7,149 nucleotides of DNA from assembly GCA_031278135.1 (NCBI GenBank), contig JAITKY010000080.1, positions 1 to 7,149 of the forward strand. Direction: 5' to 3'. The DNA comes from Prevotellaceae bacterium. Its GTDB lineage: Bacteria; Bacteroidota; Bacteroidia; Bacteroidales; UBA932. Every line of letters begins with the position of its first letter. Position 1 is the stretch's first letter. The notes under the pieces were generated by a model. That model was not told the origin of the DNA. It saw only the letters and a program-made list of their open reading frames with translations, and ran no database searches. The position numbers and the translations under genes were made by a program. This document shows positions 1 to 7,106 of this stretch, one piece after another.

Positions 1-99
<99 letters not shown>

Positions 100-144
100 T
101 TACCTTAAAAAAAATTTAAAAATTATACTTGATAAATAATGGCG

Positions 145-178
145 CAAAGGTAATAAGATTTTTTAAATAAAAAACAAA
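145..178 (-). promoter_or_regulatory. Bacteroidota-type promoter reading leftward
   Basis: Minus strand: TACCTTTG at 152-145 matches the phylum's -7 consensus TAnnTTTG exactly and is followed by CGCC. A TTTG at 178-175 lies 22 nt upstream, near the usual 19-21 nt spacing for the -33 element. It points at the partial gene starting at 99. Confidence 0.65.
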
Positions 179-404
179 ATGGATGAAAATTTGTTAAACA
201 ATTTTTTTTAATTTCGGTTTTTTGATTGTTATTCAATTGGTTAATAAATTTAATACAGTGATATTTTTTTGTGCCAATTCGGTATTTTTGGACTAAAAGG
301 AGTTGTCGAAAAACGGATTTTGGAGAATTATGCGATAAATCCGGTCGTTATTCGTTTCGTAACCAAAAACAGTTAAATCCGCTTTTTATCCACAGAATTA
401 AAAA

Positions 405-1412
405 TTATTTTTCATTTCCCGACAACATTCCGCAGGCGGCGGAAATATCTTCGCCTCGCGAAGAACGGATTGTAGTCAATAATCCTTTGGCATTAAGATA
501 GTTTTTAAAATTTTCCATCGTCGTTTCGTCGGAGGGCGACAGAGGATTGTCGGGGATTTTGTGGAATCGTATCAGATTTATTCTTATATCGTTTCCGGAT
601 AATAATTTAACAAGAGCGGCAGCATGTCGCAGGGAATCGTTGACGCCTGAAAACATGATATACTCGAAACTGATTCGTCGTTGAGTATATTCGTCTTTGA
701 CAATCAGTTTGAGGATGTCTTTGGCAGGAAATGCCTTTTGCACCGGTATCAGTTTTCGGCGTTCTTCGTCGAACGGACTGTGGAGACTGATTGCAAGCCG
801 GCATTGACTGTTTTTCAGGAATTTTTCCAGTCCGGGAAATATACCGACAGTAGAGACTGTTATCCTTTTGTGACTCCAACCGGCGCCGTAGCCGGCAGTG
901 AGAATTTCCAGACTTTTCAACACTTCGTCGATATTGTCCATTGGCTCGCCCATTCCCATATATACGACATTTGTGAGTTTGTCTTTTTCGGGCAGACTCC
1001 AGATTTGATTGAGTATTTCGCCGGAAGTCAGATTTGCTTTCAACCCTTGTCGGGCAGTCATGCAGAAACGGCAACCCATTCGACAACCCGCTTGCGATGA
1101 AATACAGAGAGTTGCCCTGTCCGATTCGGGAATATACACCGATTCGATGTAAGCGCCCGAACGTAGCCGGTAGAGGTATTTTTTTGTCCCGTCCGACGAA
1201 ACCTGCACATCCGACGGAGGATACAACCCGATTTCATATTCCGGCGATAACATCTCCCGCGCTTTTTTCGACAGATTGGTAATCCCGTTGATATCCCGAA
1301 CACTTTTTTTGTACAGCCAGTCGGCAATCTGTTTTCCCGAAAACGAAGGTAATCCTTTTTCTTTGACCGTAGTAACAAGTTCGTCCAAAGTTTTCCCAAA
1401 CAGCGATTCCAT
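405..1412 (-). CDS. rlmN: Dual-specificity RNA (adenine-C2)-methyltransferase RlmN
   Basis: Radical SAM enzyme that methylates C2 of A2503 in 23S rRNA, and A37 of some tRNAs in characterised homologues; cytosolic. The 335-residue length is normal for the family. Visible signatures are the CxxxCxxC cluster motif (Cys110, Cys114, Cys117) that holds the 4Fe-4S centre, the preceding Cys103 in TLCISSQAGC, the GMGEP motif at about 153-157 for SAM binding, and the C-terminal SRGEDISAACGML. In that last motif Cys327 corresponds to the cysteine that carries the methyl group during catalysis. The N-terminal 90 residues match the accessory RNA-binding region (SGKQIADWLYKK). The ATG at 1412 lies 2 nt after the stop of the upstream membrane-protein gene, so it is very probably co-transcribed with it and with lpdA. 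No convincing intrinsic terminator is visible below 405. The main alternative is Cfr, but genomic context and sequence style favour RlmN. Confidence 0.96.
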   Translation of the reverse strand: MESLFGKTLDELVTTVKEKGLPSFSGKQIADWLYKKSVRDINGITNLSKKAREMLSPEYEIGLYPPSDVQVSSDGTKKYLYRLRSGAYIESVYIPESDRATLCISSQAGCRMGCRFCMTARQGLKANLTSGEILNQIWSLPEKDKLTNVVYMGMGEPMDNIDEVLKSLEILTAGYGAGWSHKRITVSTVGIFPGLEKFLKNSQCRLAISLHSPFDEERRKLIPVQKAFPAKDILKLIVKDEYTQRRISFEYIMFSGVNDSLRHAAALVKLLSGNDIRINLIRFHKIPDNPLSPSDETTMENFKNYLNAKGLLTTIRSSRGEDISAACGMLSGNEK

Positions 1413-1414
1413 GG

Positions 1415-1783
1415 TTACGGCTTGCGACTTCTGAAAATGTTAACGACAACTTTCGCTATCTCTATCAACGTTCCGAATGCAACAAGATACCCCGGTATCG
1501 TCCATGGAAAAGCAATAATACCAAGATATTGCAGATATAATGTCAAGACAGAAAACAAAACTCCGAACACAATTTTCATTGTGGAAACAGGATGCGGTCT
1601 CCTTTGCTGGTCCATGCTTTCCAACAACTTATTGTGTTCTTCGAGTTTTGTAATAATTTCTTTTTTCAATTCTTTGTCAGCGCCTTTGCGGTCGAGATAC
1701 AGCAATATGTCGTAAAAACTGTCTCGACGTTCAATCATTTTCATAGCGTAATCTAATAATTTATTTTTTTCGTCTTGTTCCAT
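1415..1783 (-). CDS. Small two-helix membrane protein of unknown function
   Basis: A 122-residue protein that I cannot assign to a named family. The first 60 residues are charged and helical (for example KNKLLDYAMKMIERRDSFYD and KELKKEIITKLEEHNK, residues 7-51) and look cytosolic, perhaps coiled-coil or oligomerising. Two hydrophobic segments follow, at about 69-90 and 95-117, joined by a short turn containing FPWTIPG. The protein ends in a basic tail (RSRKP). This predicts a hairpin in the inner membrane with both ends in the cytoplasm. The gene starts 10 nt after the lpdA stop and ends 2 nt before rlmN, so translation of the three is probably coupled. Coding is supported by this tight packing and by a coherent soluble-then-membrane layout. 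No enzyme motif is seen. Confidence 0.85.
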   Translation of the reverse strand: MEQDEKNKLLDYAMKMIERRDSFYDILLYLDRKGADKELKKEIITKLEEHNKLLESMDQQRRPHPVSTMKIVFGVLFSVLTLYLQYLGIIAFPWTIPGYLVAFGTLIEIAKVVVNIFRSRKP

Positions 1784-1793
1784 TTCGTTTGTT

Positions 1794-3176
1794 TTATAGA
1801 TGAATGACTTCTCCGTATGCCACTGCGGCGGCTTCGGCGACGGCTTCGCTCATGGTCGGATGCGGATGTATGGTCTTCAGTATCTGTTTACCTGTCGCTC
1901 CCAACTTCAATGCCAGCGTCAATCCGGCGATTATCTCGGTCACTCCCTGACCAATCAGATGCGCTCCCAACAGTTTGCCGGTTGTTGCGTCGAGCACGAG
2001 TTTCACGAAACCGTCTCTGTTACCGGCAGTAGCGGCTTTTCCCGATGCCATGTAAGGAAATTTTCCCGTCTTCACCGAAAAACCGGCTTCTATCGCTGAT
2101 TTTTCGGTCATGCCGACAGATGCAATTTCGGGAGTTGTGTAAATACACGACGGAATACAACCATAATCAATGGGTTCGACATCTAATCCTGCGATTTTCT
2201 CCACACATGCGATGGCTTCGTTCGACGCTACGTGAGCCAAAGCAGGAGTAGCAATGACGTCGCCGATTGCATATACATTTTTTACATTTGTCCGGTAAAA
2301 AGCGTCTGTTTTGATTTTACTGTTTTCGACTTCTATACCAAGATTTTCGAGTCCAATGTCTTCGATATTGGCAACGATCCCGACTGCCGATATAACTTTG
2401 TCGCAAACAATTGTTTCGATGCCTTTTTTTGTCGATATCTTAACGACACATTCGTTTTCGTTGATGGCGACCGAATCGACCGAAGAATTTGTCATCACTG
2501 TGATTCCCGCCTTCCGGAACGACCGGCTCAACTGCGCCGACACTTCTTTGTCTTCCAAAGGAACGATATCCGGCATAAACTCAACAAGTGTAATTTTCGT
2601 ATCCAACGAATTATAGAAATACGCCAGTTCCACGCCTATCGCTCCCGACCCGATAATAACTGCTTTTTTGAAAATATATTCGGGAAATAACCCGGTCTTG
2701 TAACTCAACACATATTTTTCGTCGACAGGCAAAGAAGGAAGTTCCTTCGGACGTGCTCCGGTTGCAATAATTATGTGTGTCGCTGTGATTTCTTTATTTT
2801 CGTCGCCCGAAACTTCTACGGTATTCGGCGTTTTCAGTCTGCCATAGCCTCGAATAAGGTCGATTTTATTCTTTTTCAACAACATGTCAATGCCTTTACT
2901 CATTGTAGCAGATACATTTTTCGCTCTTCCGACTATTGTCTCGATATCGGCGGCGCCATGTTTGACAAATGTGCCATAATCCGACGAATGTTTTATATTT
3001 TCAAACACTTGTGCACTTTTAAGCAAAGATTTTGCAGGGATACACCCCCTGTTTAAACAAACGCCGCCAACTTCGGCACATTCTACTATCGCCGCCTTCA
3101 TCCCTAACTGTGACGCCCGGATTGCCGCTACGTAACCACCGGGTCCACTGCCAATTACTATCAAATCGTATTGCAT
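1794..3176 (-). CDS. lpdA: Dihydrolipoyl dehydrogenase (E3)
   Basis: FAD-dependent E3 subunit that reoxidises dihydrolipoamide with NAD+ (EC 1.8.1.4) for 2-oxoacid dehydrogenase complexes and/or the glycine cleavage system; cytosolic. The length is 460 residues, typical for the family. Order of motifs: FAD-binding GSGPGGY (9-15); redox disulfide Cys40/Cys45 in GGVCLNRGCIPAKS; ATG at 139-141; NAD-binding GSGAIG (176-181) with Glu199 at the end of the second strand, which favours NAD over NADP; a second FAD motif YAIGD (302-306); and C-terminal HPHPTMSE, where His439 and Glu444 form the catalytic dyad given to the other subunit of the homodimer. A promoter lies just upstream at 3198-3205. No E1, E2, lipoate-ligase or gcv gene is in the window, so the partner complex is unknown. 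It is first in a group with the 122-residue membrane protein and rlmN. Confidence 0.97.
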   Translation of the reverse strand: MQYDLIVIGSGPGGYVAAIRASQLGMKAAIVECAEVGGVCLNRGCIPAKSLLKSAQVFENIKHSSDYGTFVKHGAADIETIVGRAKNVSATMSKGIDMLLKKNKIDLIRGYGRLKTPNTVEVSGDENKEITATHIIIATGARPKELPSLPVDEKYVLSYKTGLFPEYIFKKAVIIGSGAIGVELAYFYNSLDTKITLVEFMPDIVPLEDKEVSAQLSRSFRKAGITVMTNSSVDSVAINENECVVKISTKKGIETIVCDKVISAVGIVANIEDIGLENLGIEVENSKIKTDAFYRTNVKNVYAIGDVIATPALAHVASNEAIACVEKIAGLDVEPIDYGCIPSCIYTTPEIASVGMTEKSAIEAGFSVKTGKFPYMASGKAATAGNRDGFVKLVLDATTGKLLGAHLIGQGVTEIIAGLTLALKLGATGKQILKTIHPHPTMSEAVAEAAAVAYGEVIHL

Positions 3177-3197
3177 AAACAGACATTTTTGTCACCG

Positions 3198-3205
3198 CAA
3201 AGATA
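3198..3205 (-). promoter_or_regulatory. -7 element of the lpdA promoter
   Basis: Minus strand TATCTTTG matches TAnnTTTG and is followed by CGG, 22 bases upstream of the lpdA ATG (3176). This implies a short leader. A clear -33 TTTG at the right distance is not seen. It separates lpdA from mtgA, which ends at 3254, so the lpdA group need not depend on mtgA transcription. Confidence 0.6.
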
Positions 3206-3253
3206 AGTAAAATTTCTTGTTCACAGATTTATCTACAAATAATTTTCATAATT

Positions 3254-3937
3254 TTAATCCCATACAGGTTGTTTCATTTTGAGCATCAAAGTTCTGATTT
3301 TTCGTTGCCGTTCTCTGAGTTCATTGATTTTGAATTTGCGGGGGTTGGGCAGTATCGAAGCAATCTGCGAAGCTTCGTTAACAGAAAGTTCGCTTGCCGA
3401 TTTCCCGAAATATGTCTGTGCTGCAATTTCGACGCCATACATTCCGTTGCCGGTTTCGGCGATATTCAGATACACCTCCATGATTCTTTTTTTCGACCAA
3501 AAAATCTCCATGAGGACAGTGAAATACGCTTCCAACGCTTTTCGTGACCAGGTGCGTGAAGGCAAAAGAAAAACGTTTTTTGCGGTTTGTTGTGTGATTG
3601 TGCTGCCACCGAGTTTTGTACCGTGAATCCGGTTGTGGTCTCTGGCTTTTTTTATTGCGTCCCAATCGATTCCGAAATGTTCCATAAACTTGTTGTCTTC
3701 CGCAGCAATCACCGCCCTTATCATGTTTTCCGAAATGTCGTCCAACGATTTCCATTTGCGAATATTCCGGTAGTTTCCGTCTTCGATATTTTCGACGTAA
3801 CGTATAAGCATCAATGGAGTGTAACGCACAGGCAACCACCTTAAAAGTATCACCGAAAGGATACTGAACGACAATAAACCGATTAACATCCGGAACAAAA
3901 ATCTCCGGACATTTTTCCACAATTTATTCGATGACAT
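3254..3937 (-). CDS. mtgA: Monofunctional biosynthetic peptidoglycan glycosyltransferase
   Basis: GT51 transglycosylase that polymerises lipid II into glycan strands at the outer face of the inner membrane (EC 2.4.99.28). It has no transpeptidase domain. With ATG at 3937 the protein has 227 residues: a basic N-terminus, one membrane anchor at about 12-32, then the catalytic domain. Motifs in order: AAEDNKFMEHFGID with catalytic Glu80; GGSTITQQTAKN (110-121); RKALEA (132-137, Glu136); and KKRIMEVYLNIAETGNGMYG from Lys149, with Glu154. The frame stays open upstream to a TTG at 4021. I reject that start because a consensus -7 promoter (3966-3973) lies inside the extension and because the extension would place 28 polar residues before the anchor. 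It is divergent from dapF, which helps make the peptide side-chain precursor. Confidence 0.95.
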   Translation of the reverse strand: MSSNKLWKNVRRFLFRMLIGLLSFSILSVILLRWLPVRYTPLMLIRYVENIEDGNYRNIRKWKSLDDISENMIRAVIAAEDNKFMEHFGIDWDAIKKARDHNRIHGTKLGGSTITQQTAKNVFLLPSRTWSRKALEAYFTVLMEIFWSKKRIMEVYLNIAETGNGMYGVEIAAQTYFGKSASELSVNEASQIASILPNPRKFKINELRERQRKIRTLMLKMKQPVWD

Positions 3938-3965
3938 CTTTTTTTCCAATTTACAATTTTTTTTG

Positions 3966-3973
3966 CAAAAGTA
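3966..3973 (-). promoter_or_regulatory. -7 element of the mtgA promoter
   Basis: Minus strand TACTTTTG fits TAnnTTTG and is followed by CAAAA, 28 bases before the ATG at 3937. The -33 region is not well conserved. It argues for the downstream ATG rather than the TTG at 4021 as the mtgA start. Confidence 0.6.
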
Positions 3974-4036
3974 ATCAAAAAACGCATATCCTTCGATAAT
4001 TTTTCGATTTTTGATTTTCAATTCTCAATTATTTTG

Positions 4037-4044
4037 TACCTTTG
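4037..4044 (+). promoter_or_regulatory. -7 element of the dapF-dapL promoter
   Basis: TACCTTTG fits TAnnTTTG exactly and is followed by CGG, with the dapF ATG 44 bases downstream at 4089. A TTTTTG ending at 4013 could supply the -33 element, with 23 nt between the two, slightly long. It is about 63 bp from the divergent mtgA -7 element, so the two promoters share a compact control region of 151 bp. Confidence 0.65.
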
Positions 4045-4088
4045 CGGTCGATTTTGAATGGTAAAAATGTCAAAAATTCGAATGAAAA

Positions 4089-4919
4089 ATGATCAAATTT
4101 GTAAAAATGCACGGAACAGGCAACGATTATGTGTATATCGACTGTTTCGAACAGAATGTTGATAATCCTCAAGAACTTGCGATCGAAGTAAGCGACAGGC
4201 ATAAAGGTATAGGTTCCGACGGATTGATTTTGGTAATGCCTTCGATGATATGCGATTTCAAAATGCGCATGTTCAATGCCGACGGTTCGGAAGCTCAAAT
4301 GTGTGGCAATGGTTCGCGTTGTGTTGGCAAGTTTGTTTACGACAAAGGTTATACGAACAAGAAAAAAATCACGCTCGAAACGCTTGCCGGAATAAAAACG
4401 CTGGAACTGTTTCCCGTTGATGGGAAAGTCAAAAAAGTGAAAGTCGATATGGACGCGCCTATGTTGAATGTCCGGAATATCCCTGTCGATTGGACAGAAG
4501 CGCAATTAATCAACAAAGTTATTGATTTCGAACCGGAAAAATATGCTGTAACAGCTGTGTCGACAGGTAATCCTCACGCTGTGATTTTTGTCGATAACGT
4601 CAATAATCTTGATTTGGAGACAATCGGCAAAAAAATCGAAAATCATCCGATGTTCCCCGAACGGGTGAATGTGGAATTTGTCGAAATCCTTTCGCCCATA
4701 CATGCCAAAATGCGCGTTTGGGAACGTGGCAGCGGCGAAACTTTGGCATGCGGAACGGGAGCTTGTGCCGCAGGTGTAGCAGGTGTCCTGAATAACAGGT
4801 TAGAACGAAAATCTACTATCTCCCTTTTGGGCGGAGATCTCGAAATCGAATGGAACGAAAACAACAATCATGTATATCTTACCGGAGAAGCCGTTACGGT
4901 CTTCGAAGGAGTGTATTGA
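4089..4919 (+). CDS. dapF: Diaminopimelate epimerase
   Basis: Converts LL-diaminopimelate to meso-diaminopimelate (EC 5.1.1.7), the last shared step before lysine and the peptidoglycan peptide; cytosolic and PLP-independent. The 276-residue length is typical. The two-cysteine acid/base pair is visible: Cys72 in [10 protein letters not shown] and Cys221 in [11 protein letters not shown]. Also present are the N-terminal [13 protein letters not shown], a substrate-contact Asn in FNADGSEAQ (about 62-70), [10 protein letters not shown] (158-167), and [11 protein letters not shown] leading into the second active-site loop. Both halves of the pseudo-symmetric fold are intact. The ATG at 4089 is the family's usual start, just before the conserved KMHGTGND. 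The stop lies 21 nt before the dapL ATG, so the two form an operon whose products act in consecutive steps. Confidence 0.97.
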   Translation: MIKFVKMHGTGNDYVYIDCFEQNVDNPQELAIEVSDRHKGIGSDGLILVMPSMICDFKMRMFNADGSEAQMCGNGSRCVGKFVYDKGYTNKKKITLETLAGIKTLELFPVDGKVKKVKVDMDAPMLNVRNIPVDWTEAQLINKVIDFEPEKYAVTAVSTGNPHAVIFVDNVNNLDLETIGKKIENHPMFPERVNVEFVEILSPIHAKMRVWERGSGETLACGTGACAAGVAGVLNNRLERKSTISLLGGDLEIEWNENNNHVYLTGEAVTVFEGVY

Positions 4920-4940
4920 TTGACGATATTTATAACAGTA

Positions 4941-6137
4941 ATGGTAAAATTAAACGAACATTATACCGAAATCGGCAATAATTACTTATTTGCTGAAATA
5001 ACAAGACGAGTAAAGGAATACAAAGACAATCATCCTGAACAGCAGGTTATCAGTCTGGGAATAGGCGATATAACGCAGCCAATTGTTCCTGCCGTAATTG
5101 ACGCGATAACCAAAGCGACCGCAGAAATGGGCAAAACGGAAACTTTGCGCGGATATGCGCCTTACGAAGGATACGACTTTCTGGTGCAAGCAATACTGAA
5201 ACACGATTTTACGGACAAAGGCGTCGCAATCGAAGCCGACGAAATATTTGTGAGCGACGGCGCTAAAAGCGATACGGGAAATATCGGCGATATTCTTGGC
5301 GTCGATAACAGAATCGCTATCACCGACCCTGCTTATCCGGTTTATGTCGATACTAACAAAATGTCCGGTCGCAAAATCGAATTGCTGCCCTGTACTCCCG
5401 CAAACAGTTTTGTTCCCGCTTTTCCCGAAAAAACGGCGGACGTGATTTATTTGTGTTATCCGAACAACCCGACCGGAACGGTGCTGACAAAAAAACAATT
5501 GAATCTCTGGGTCGATTATGCGCTTAAAAATAAATCGCTGATACTCTACGACGCTGCATACGAAGCATATATCTCCGAAACTGATGTTCCTCACAGTATA
5601 TTCGAAATCGAAGGAGCGCGGGAAGTAGCCATTGAGTTCCGGAGTTTTTCGAAGACGGCAGGGTTTACAGGTCTGCGAGCAGGATATACGGTTGTGCCGA
5701 AAGACTTGACCGCCAAAACGTCAAAAGGCGAAATCCTTTCGTTGAATGCAATGTGGCGACGTCGTCAGTCCACGAAATTCAACGGAACAGCATACGTAAT
5801 CCAACGTGGAGCCGAAGCGGTTTATTCTCCCGAAGGTCAGCAACAAACAAAAAAAACAATCGATTATTACATGCAAAACGCCAAAATCATCAAGTCGGGG
5901 CTCGAAAGTCTGGGATTGCAATGCTATGGCGGAATCAATGCTCCGTATATTTGGTGTCAAACTCCTGATAATATGACTTCGTGGGACTTCTTCGATTTAT
6001 TGTTGAACAAAGTGCAGGTGGTTGGAACTCCAGGGTCGGGTTTCGGAACAGCCGGCGAAGGATTTTTCCGTTTCACCGCATTCGGAAATAAAAAAGATAC
6101 TGTCGAGGCAGTCGAAAGAATTAAGTCCACGAAGTAA
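4941..6137 (+). CDS. dapL: LL-diaminopimelate aminotransferase
   Basis: PLP-dependent class I/II aminotransferase (EC 2.6.1.83) that turns tetrahydrodipicolinate directly into LL-diaminopimelate using glutamate, bypassing the succinylase or acetylase branches. The length is 398 residues, slightly under the roughly 410 usual for the family. Features: N-terminal MVKLNEHY typical of DapL; GYAPYEGY (71-78); YPNNPTGT (173-180); LYDAAYEAY with Asp204 and Tyr207, which contact the cofactor; Schiff-base Lys238 in SFSKTAGFTG; and GSGFGTAGEGFFRFTAFG with Arg377 for the substrate carboxylate. The frame is open back to a TTG at 4920. I chose the ATG at 4941 because MVKLNEHY is the conserved start. Its product is the substrate of DapF, encoded immediately upstream. 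A hairpin follows 28 nt after the stop. Confidence 0.96.
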   Translation: MVKLNEHYTEIGNNYLFAEITRRVKEYKDNHPEQQVISLGIGDITQPIVPAVIDAITKATAEMGKTETLRGYAPYEGYDFLVQAILKHDFTDKGVAIEADEIFVSDGAKSDTGNIGDILGVDNRIAITDPAYPVYVDTNKMSGRKIELLPCTPANSFVPAFPEKTADVIYLCYPNNPTGTVLTKKQLNLWVDYALKNKSLILYDAAYEAYISETDVPHSIFEIEGAREVAIEFRSFSKTAGFTGLRAGYTVVPKDLTAKTSKGEILSLNAMWRRRQSTKFNGTAYVIQRGAEAVYSPEGQQQTKKTIDYYMQNAKIIKSGLESLGLQCYGGINAPYIWCQTPDNMTSWDFFDLLLNKVQVVGTPGSGFGTAGEGFFRFTAFGNKKDTVEAVERIKSTK

Positions 6138-6164
6138 CACGAATTGTTTCCCACAAAAAACAAT

Positions 6165-6194
6165 AAGCCTGCAAAGTTCATTCTTTGTGGGCTT
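6165..6194. terminator. Hairpin terminator after dapL, possibly bidirectional
   Basis: AAGCCTGCAAAG (6165-6176), a 6-base loop TTCATT, then CTTTGTGGGCTT (6183-6194) give a 12-bp stem with two central G-U wobble pairs. Reading rightward the trailing U tract is poor. Reading leftward the hairpin is followed by ATTGTTTTTTG, a good U-rich tail. It could therefore end dapL transcription and also the leftward reading of the decayed gene at 6250-6791. Confidence 0.65.
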
Positions 6195-6249
6195 TGATGT
6201 ATTATGAAATTGAAAAATTAATAAGGCGCCTCCCGCAAAGAATAACACT

Positions 6250-6556
6250 TTATTGTAGTCGGATTAATAACATTTCATAGATTTTAATTTTATTATAAAT
6301 ATCAATTGTTTTATCCGCATTTGTAAAGTTAAAAATTACTACTTTATTTTTAATTGTTTGCAATTTAATGTAAGGACCAGATGTAGAATTAAGAAATAAC
6401 TTGACACGCCTCATTCCTTCTATTAAAAAATAACCTTTACATATTAATCCTAACGCAAAACCATTGGTTCTCAATTGTATTGTTGGGATATGTTCTAATA
6501 TTGTTATATCAGTAATATCTTTAACAAGAATGGTTTCTCCGTATAAATCGGTTATT
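6250..6556 (-). pseudogene. Decayed bacterial PH-like domain gene, C-terminal part
   Basis: On the minus strand one frame runs from about 6556 to the stop at 6250. It reads KITDLYGETILVKDIT, then LRTNGFALG, CKGYFLIEG, KLFLNSTSGPYI, VVIFNFTNADKTIDIYNKI. This order of motifs (RTNGF, GYF, KLF, PYI, then a T..IY helix) resembles the bacterial pleckstrin-homology-like domain of the bPH_5 type, usually a small beta barrel next to membrane helices; this is recognition by eye, not a search. No ATG opens the frame: its 5' side hits a TAA just beyond 6556. An ATG-led frame upstream (6638, MEYWYSFFFN) would join it if the A4 run at 6555-6558 had one more base. The piece also follows a DUF3784-like membrane segment. 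The protein may once have been one polypeptide or two overlapping genes. As written it is not translatable from a normal start. Confidence 0.55.
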
Positions 6557-6791
6557 TTAATTTTTTATTTTCAGAAGTATAAAAATAGTTATTATTATAT
6601 TCGGCAATATTAAAAAAGAAAGAATACCAATATTCCATTTAAAGAAAGCGGAAACAAAACATTCAACAATTATAACGACACCAGTTGTTATTAATCCTTT
6701 CTGGAGAAAATCAGGAAATGTTTTCCGTTGAAATTCTTCTAATTCATTATATCCTGCAATAATATTTGGTTTTTTTTATTAAAAAACCCAT
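6557..6791 (-). pseudogene. Frameshifted DUF3784-like small membrane protein
   Basis: Minus strand. From an ATG at 6791 the frame reads MGFLIKK and then leaves frame at an A8 run (6770-6777), ending soon after. One frame over, the sequence reads PNIIAGYNELEEFQRK, then two hydrophobic segments (GLITTGVVIIVECFVSAFF and IGILSFLILPNIIITIFILL), stopping at 6557. Removing one A gives MGFLIKKPNIIAGYN, which matches by eye the start of DUF3784-type proteins: a first helix, an (I/L)AGYN motif, a charged stretch and two more helices. The second frame contains no ATG of its own, so a frameshift is the best explanation. The family's function is unknown. Upstream of the ATG the same frame stays open to a TAA at about 6822-6820, with hydrophobic codons that may belong to the first helix. 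No promoter is visible. Confidence 0.5.
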
Positions 6792-7106
6792 AAAAATAAA
6801 GGGAAATAAAAAAAAAATTTAGCCGACAAAAGATGTAGGTTTTTGTCCTTTTTACTGTAATCCAACTCTAAACGAATATGATTTTGTAAGTGGTATCGCC
6901 CCTAAGTTTTTTAATAGAGACATCGGTGTGTTGCAAGCATTGCCGTTTTATTTGTTTTTGATTAAGAAACACATTTTCTCAATTTTATAATGATTCCGTT
7001 AAAAGAATATTAAAACGGATAGAAATTATTAGCTACAACAAATAAAAAAGAAGAATTATGGAAACAATTCGATTATTAATATTTTTCACACGAATGAGTT
7101 TTTTTG
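6792..7106. other. AT-rich intergenic stretch without a supportable gene
   Basis: About 315 bases, markedly AT-rich. Both strands contain only short stop-bounded frames: a 56-codon plus frame from about 6824 with no ATG, and a minus frame of about 35 codons ending at about 6866. Neither has a usable ATG start or a recognisable motif. The composition around 6820-6960 is less AT-rich than its flanks and may be a gene remnant. I see no tRNA, riboswitch, CRISPR repeat or terminal inverted repeat here. Confidence 0.5.

Noticed and set aside
314..343. Possible hairpin CGGATTT / AAATCCG as an rlmN terminator
   Set aside because: It has a 7-bp stem with a 16-base loop and no adjacent U tract in the leftward direction. 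A further AAATCCG copy at 375-381 makes the pairing ambiguous.
271..501. Plus-strand frame of 76 codons starting with GTG, preceded by a TATTTTTG at 283-290
   Set aside because: Its last third is antisense to the conserved rlmN 3' end, the -7-like element lies inside it, and there is no recognisable motif or credible ribosome site.
607..1100. Long frames on both strands inside rlmN (607-1086 minus, 681-1100 plus)
   Set aside because: Both overlap the conserved radical-SAM core of rlmN and have arginine/serine- or phenylalanine-rich compositions typical of off-frame translation.
2232..2690. Plus-strand frame of 152 codons opposite lpdA
   Set aside because: It is antisense to the conserved NAD-binding and central domains of lpdA. 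Its phenylalanine/aspartate-rich content is a shadow of the real codons.
3938..4021. Upstream extension of mtgA to a TTG start
   Set aside because: A consensus -7 element lies inside it. The ATG at 3937 gives a normal short N-terminus before the membrane anchor.
4029..4505. Minus-strand frame of 158 codons opposite dapF
   Set aside because: It covers the dapF promoter and first active-site cysteine on the other strand, has no promoter of its own, and is rich in F/H/R as expected for an antisense shadow.
4986..5594. Minus-strand frame of 202 codons opposite dapL
   Set aside because: It lies entirely within the conserved N-terminal half of dapL. No family signature or upstream promoter is seen.
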